Part shown: positions 12,865 through 13,429 of the stretch, one piece after another | Position numbering within the stretch: position 1 is the stretch's first letter | Layout: the number at the start of each line of letters is the position of its first letter | Assembly: GCA_017614625.1 (NCBI GenBank) | Contig: JAGABK010000188.1 | Span: forward strand, 1-13,429 | DNA: 13,429 bases | Direction of reading: 5' to 3' | Source of the DNA: Spirochaetales bacterium | GTDB taxonomy: Bacteria > Spirochaetota > Spirochaetia > Sphaerochaetales > Sphaerochaetaceae | The notes under the pieces: model-generated | Seen by the model: the letters and a program-made list of their open reading frames with translations, nothing else | The model's database searches: none | What the model was told of the DNA's origin: nothing | Position numbers and translations under genes: made by a program

Positions 12865-13429
12865 ATGCGTTTCAGCTTAAAGAGAGCCGTCCTTGTGGCA
12901 GTCATCGCCCTCGTGTCGGTCTTCACCGTCTTCAGCAGTCCGTCTGCCGAAGTCCGCATCGGAGTTCTGAAAGGACCGACCGGAATCGGGGCCAGCTACC
13001 TTCTGTCACAGAATGAGGAGGGCAAGACCCTCAACAAATACTCGGTGACCGTCCTCGCCGAGGCAACCGACATGATCGCGCAGGTCGCAGCAGGCCAGCT
13101 CGACATCGCCGCACTTCCGACCAACGCAGCATCGTCCCTCTACAACAAGACATCCGGCGGAGTCAGGATTGCCGCACTGAACACCGCAGGCGTGCTGTAC
13201 ATCCTTGAAAAAGGCAACACCGTCAATTCGGTGGCCGACCTCAAGGGCCGCACAATCTACGCCGTGGGCCAGGGATCCAACCCCGAGTACGTCCTCAGGT
13301 ACATCCTTTCCAAGAACGGAATCGACCCCGACAAGGACGTGACAATCCAGTTCCTCGACAGCACCGAGCTCACAACCAAGGCCGCCACCGGCGACATCGA
13401 CCTCTGCATGCTTCCCGTTCCGGCGGTCA
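12865..13429 (+). CDS. ABC transporter substrate-binding protein, NitT/TauT-like (runs off right edge)
   Basis: The first 188 residues of an exported periplasmic binding protein. A signal peptide is clear: MRFSLKR, a hydrophobic stretch, then SSPSAEV, with no lipobox Cys. The mature protein begins VRIGVLKGPTGIGASYLL. It continues with GQLDIAALPTNAASSLYNK, AGVLYILEKGNTVNSVADLK and GRTIYAVGQGSNPEYVLRYI, the pattern of COG0715-type binding proteins for nitrate, sulfonate or thiamine-precursor-like ligands. The ligand cannot be told from this part. AAGGAG eight bases upstream fixes ATG 12865. Permease and ATPase genes would be expected downstream, outside the window. Confidence 0.9.
   Translation, partial: MRFSLKRAVLVAVIALVSVFTVFSSPSAEVRIGVLKGPTGIGASYLLSQNEEGKTLNKYSVTVLAEATDMIAQVAAGQLDIAALPTNAASSLYNKTSGGVRIAALNTAGVLYILEKGNTVNSVADLKGRTIYAVGQGSNPEYVLRYILSKNGIDPDKDVTIQFLDSTELTTKAATGDIDLCMLPVPAV

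Noticed and set aside
1..13429. Mobile elements, CRISPR arrays, tRNA or rRNA genes, phage or defence genes
   Set aside because: No transposase or integrase motifs, regular spaced repeats, cloverleaf-like segments or known defence domains were found on either strand by eye.

Overview
This is a GC-rich bacterial window with tightly packed genes on both strands. The two exported binding proteins have Sec-type signal peptides. The TctC-like one ends its signal in FAQGATD, a style I associate with Spirochaetota (Sphaerochaeta/Treponema relatives). That assignment is an inference from memory; a Firmicute or other anaerobe is not excluded. I see no mobile element, rRNA, tRNA or CRISPR array.

Left part (1-3034). 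The 5' part of pyrG (CTP synthase) runs leftward off the window. It is divergent from a LysR-type regulator (LysR1), and the two promoters overlap within about 40 bp. A perfect LysR-type inverted repeat lies just after the predicted lysR1 start site. Next comes a Ste24-like M48 membrane metalloprotease. Its end runs into what looks like a scar of a deleted amidohydrolase gene, followed by an A/T-rich stretch with direct and inverted repeats and the terminator of the next, leftward gene cluster.

Central part (3035-11325, all minus strand). This is a catabolic cluster. In transcription order it holds guaD-like deaminase, a stand-alone CinA-type amidase domain, LysR2, a 168-bp regulatory gap, HpcH/HpaI aldolase, tctC (binding protein), a terminator-containing gap, tctB, tctA, a prolidase-like amidohydrolase and a D-2-hydroxyacid dehydrogenase. 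The parts fit uptake of an organic acid through a tripartite tricarboxylate transporter (TTT). Hydrolysis of an amide, peptide or lactone bond, oxidation of a 2-hydroxyacid and retro-aldol cleavage to pyruvate or a similar product could follow. The substrate cannot be read from the sequence. A LysR-type operator overlaps the -35 of the best promoter for hpcH. A hairpin pair between tctC and tctB probably sets a high ratio of binding protein to membrane subunits.

Right part (11326-13429). A P-loop kinase (+) is divergent from guaD and overlaps convergently, by 27 bp, a TM1586-type nitroreductase (-). The nitroreductase is divergent from a NitT/TauT-type ABC binding protein (+) that runs off the right edge.

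One cross-cutting signal is unusual. Three genes without Shine-Dalgarno sequences (M48 protease, guaD, nitroreductase) each have an extended -10 element (TGnTATnnT) exactly 6 nt before the ATG. A fourth, the kinase, has a weaker version at 7 nt. This predicts leaderless mRNAs. Genes with clear Shine-Dalgarno sequences have longer predicted leaders.
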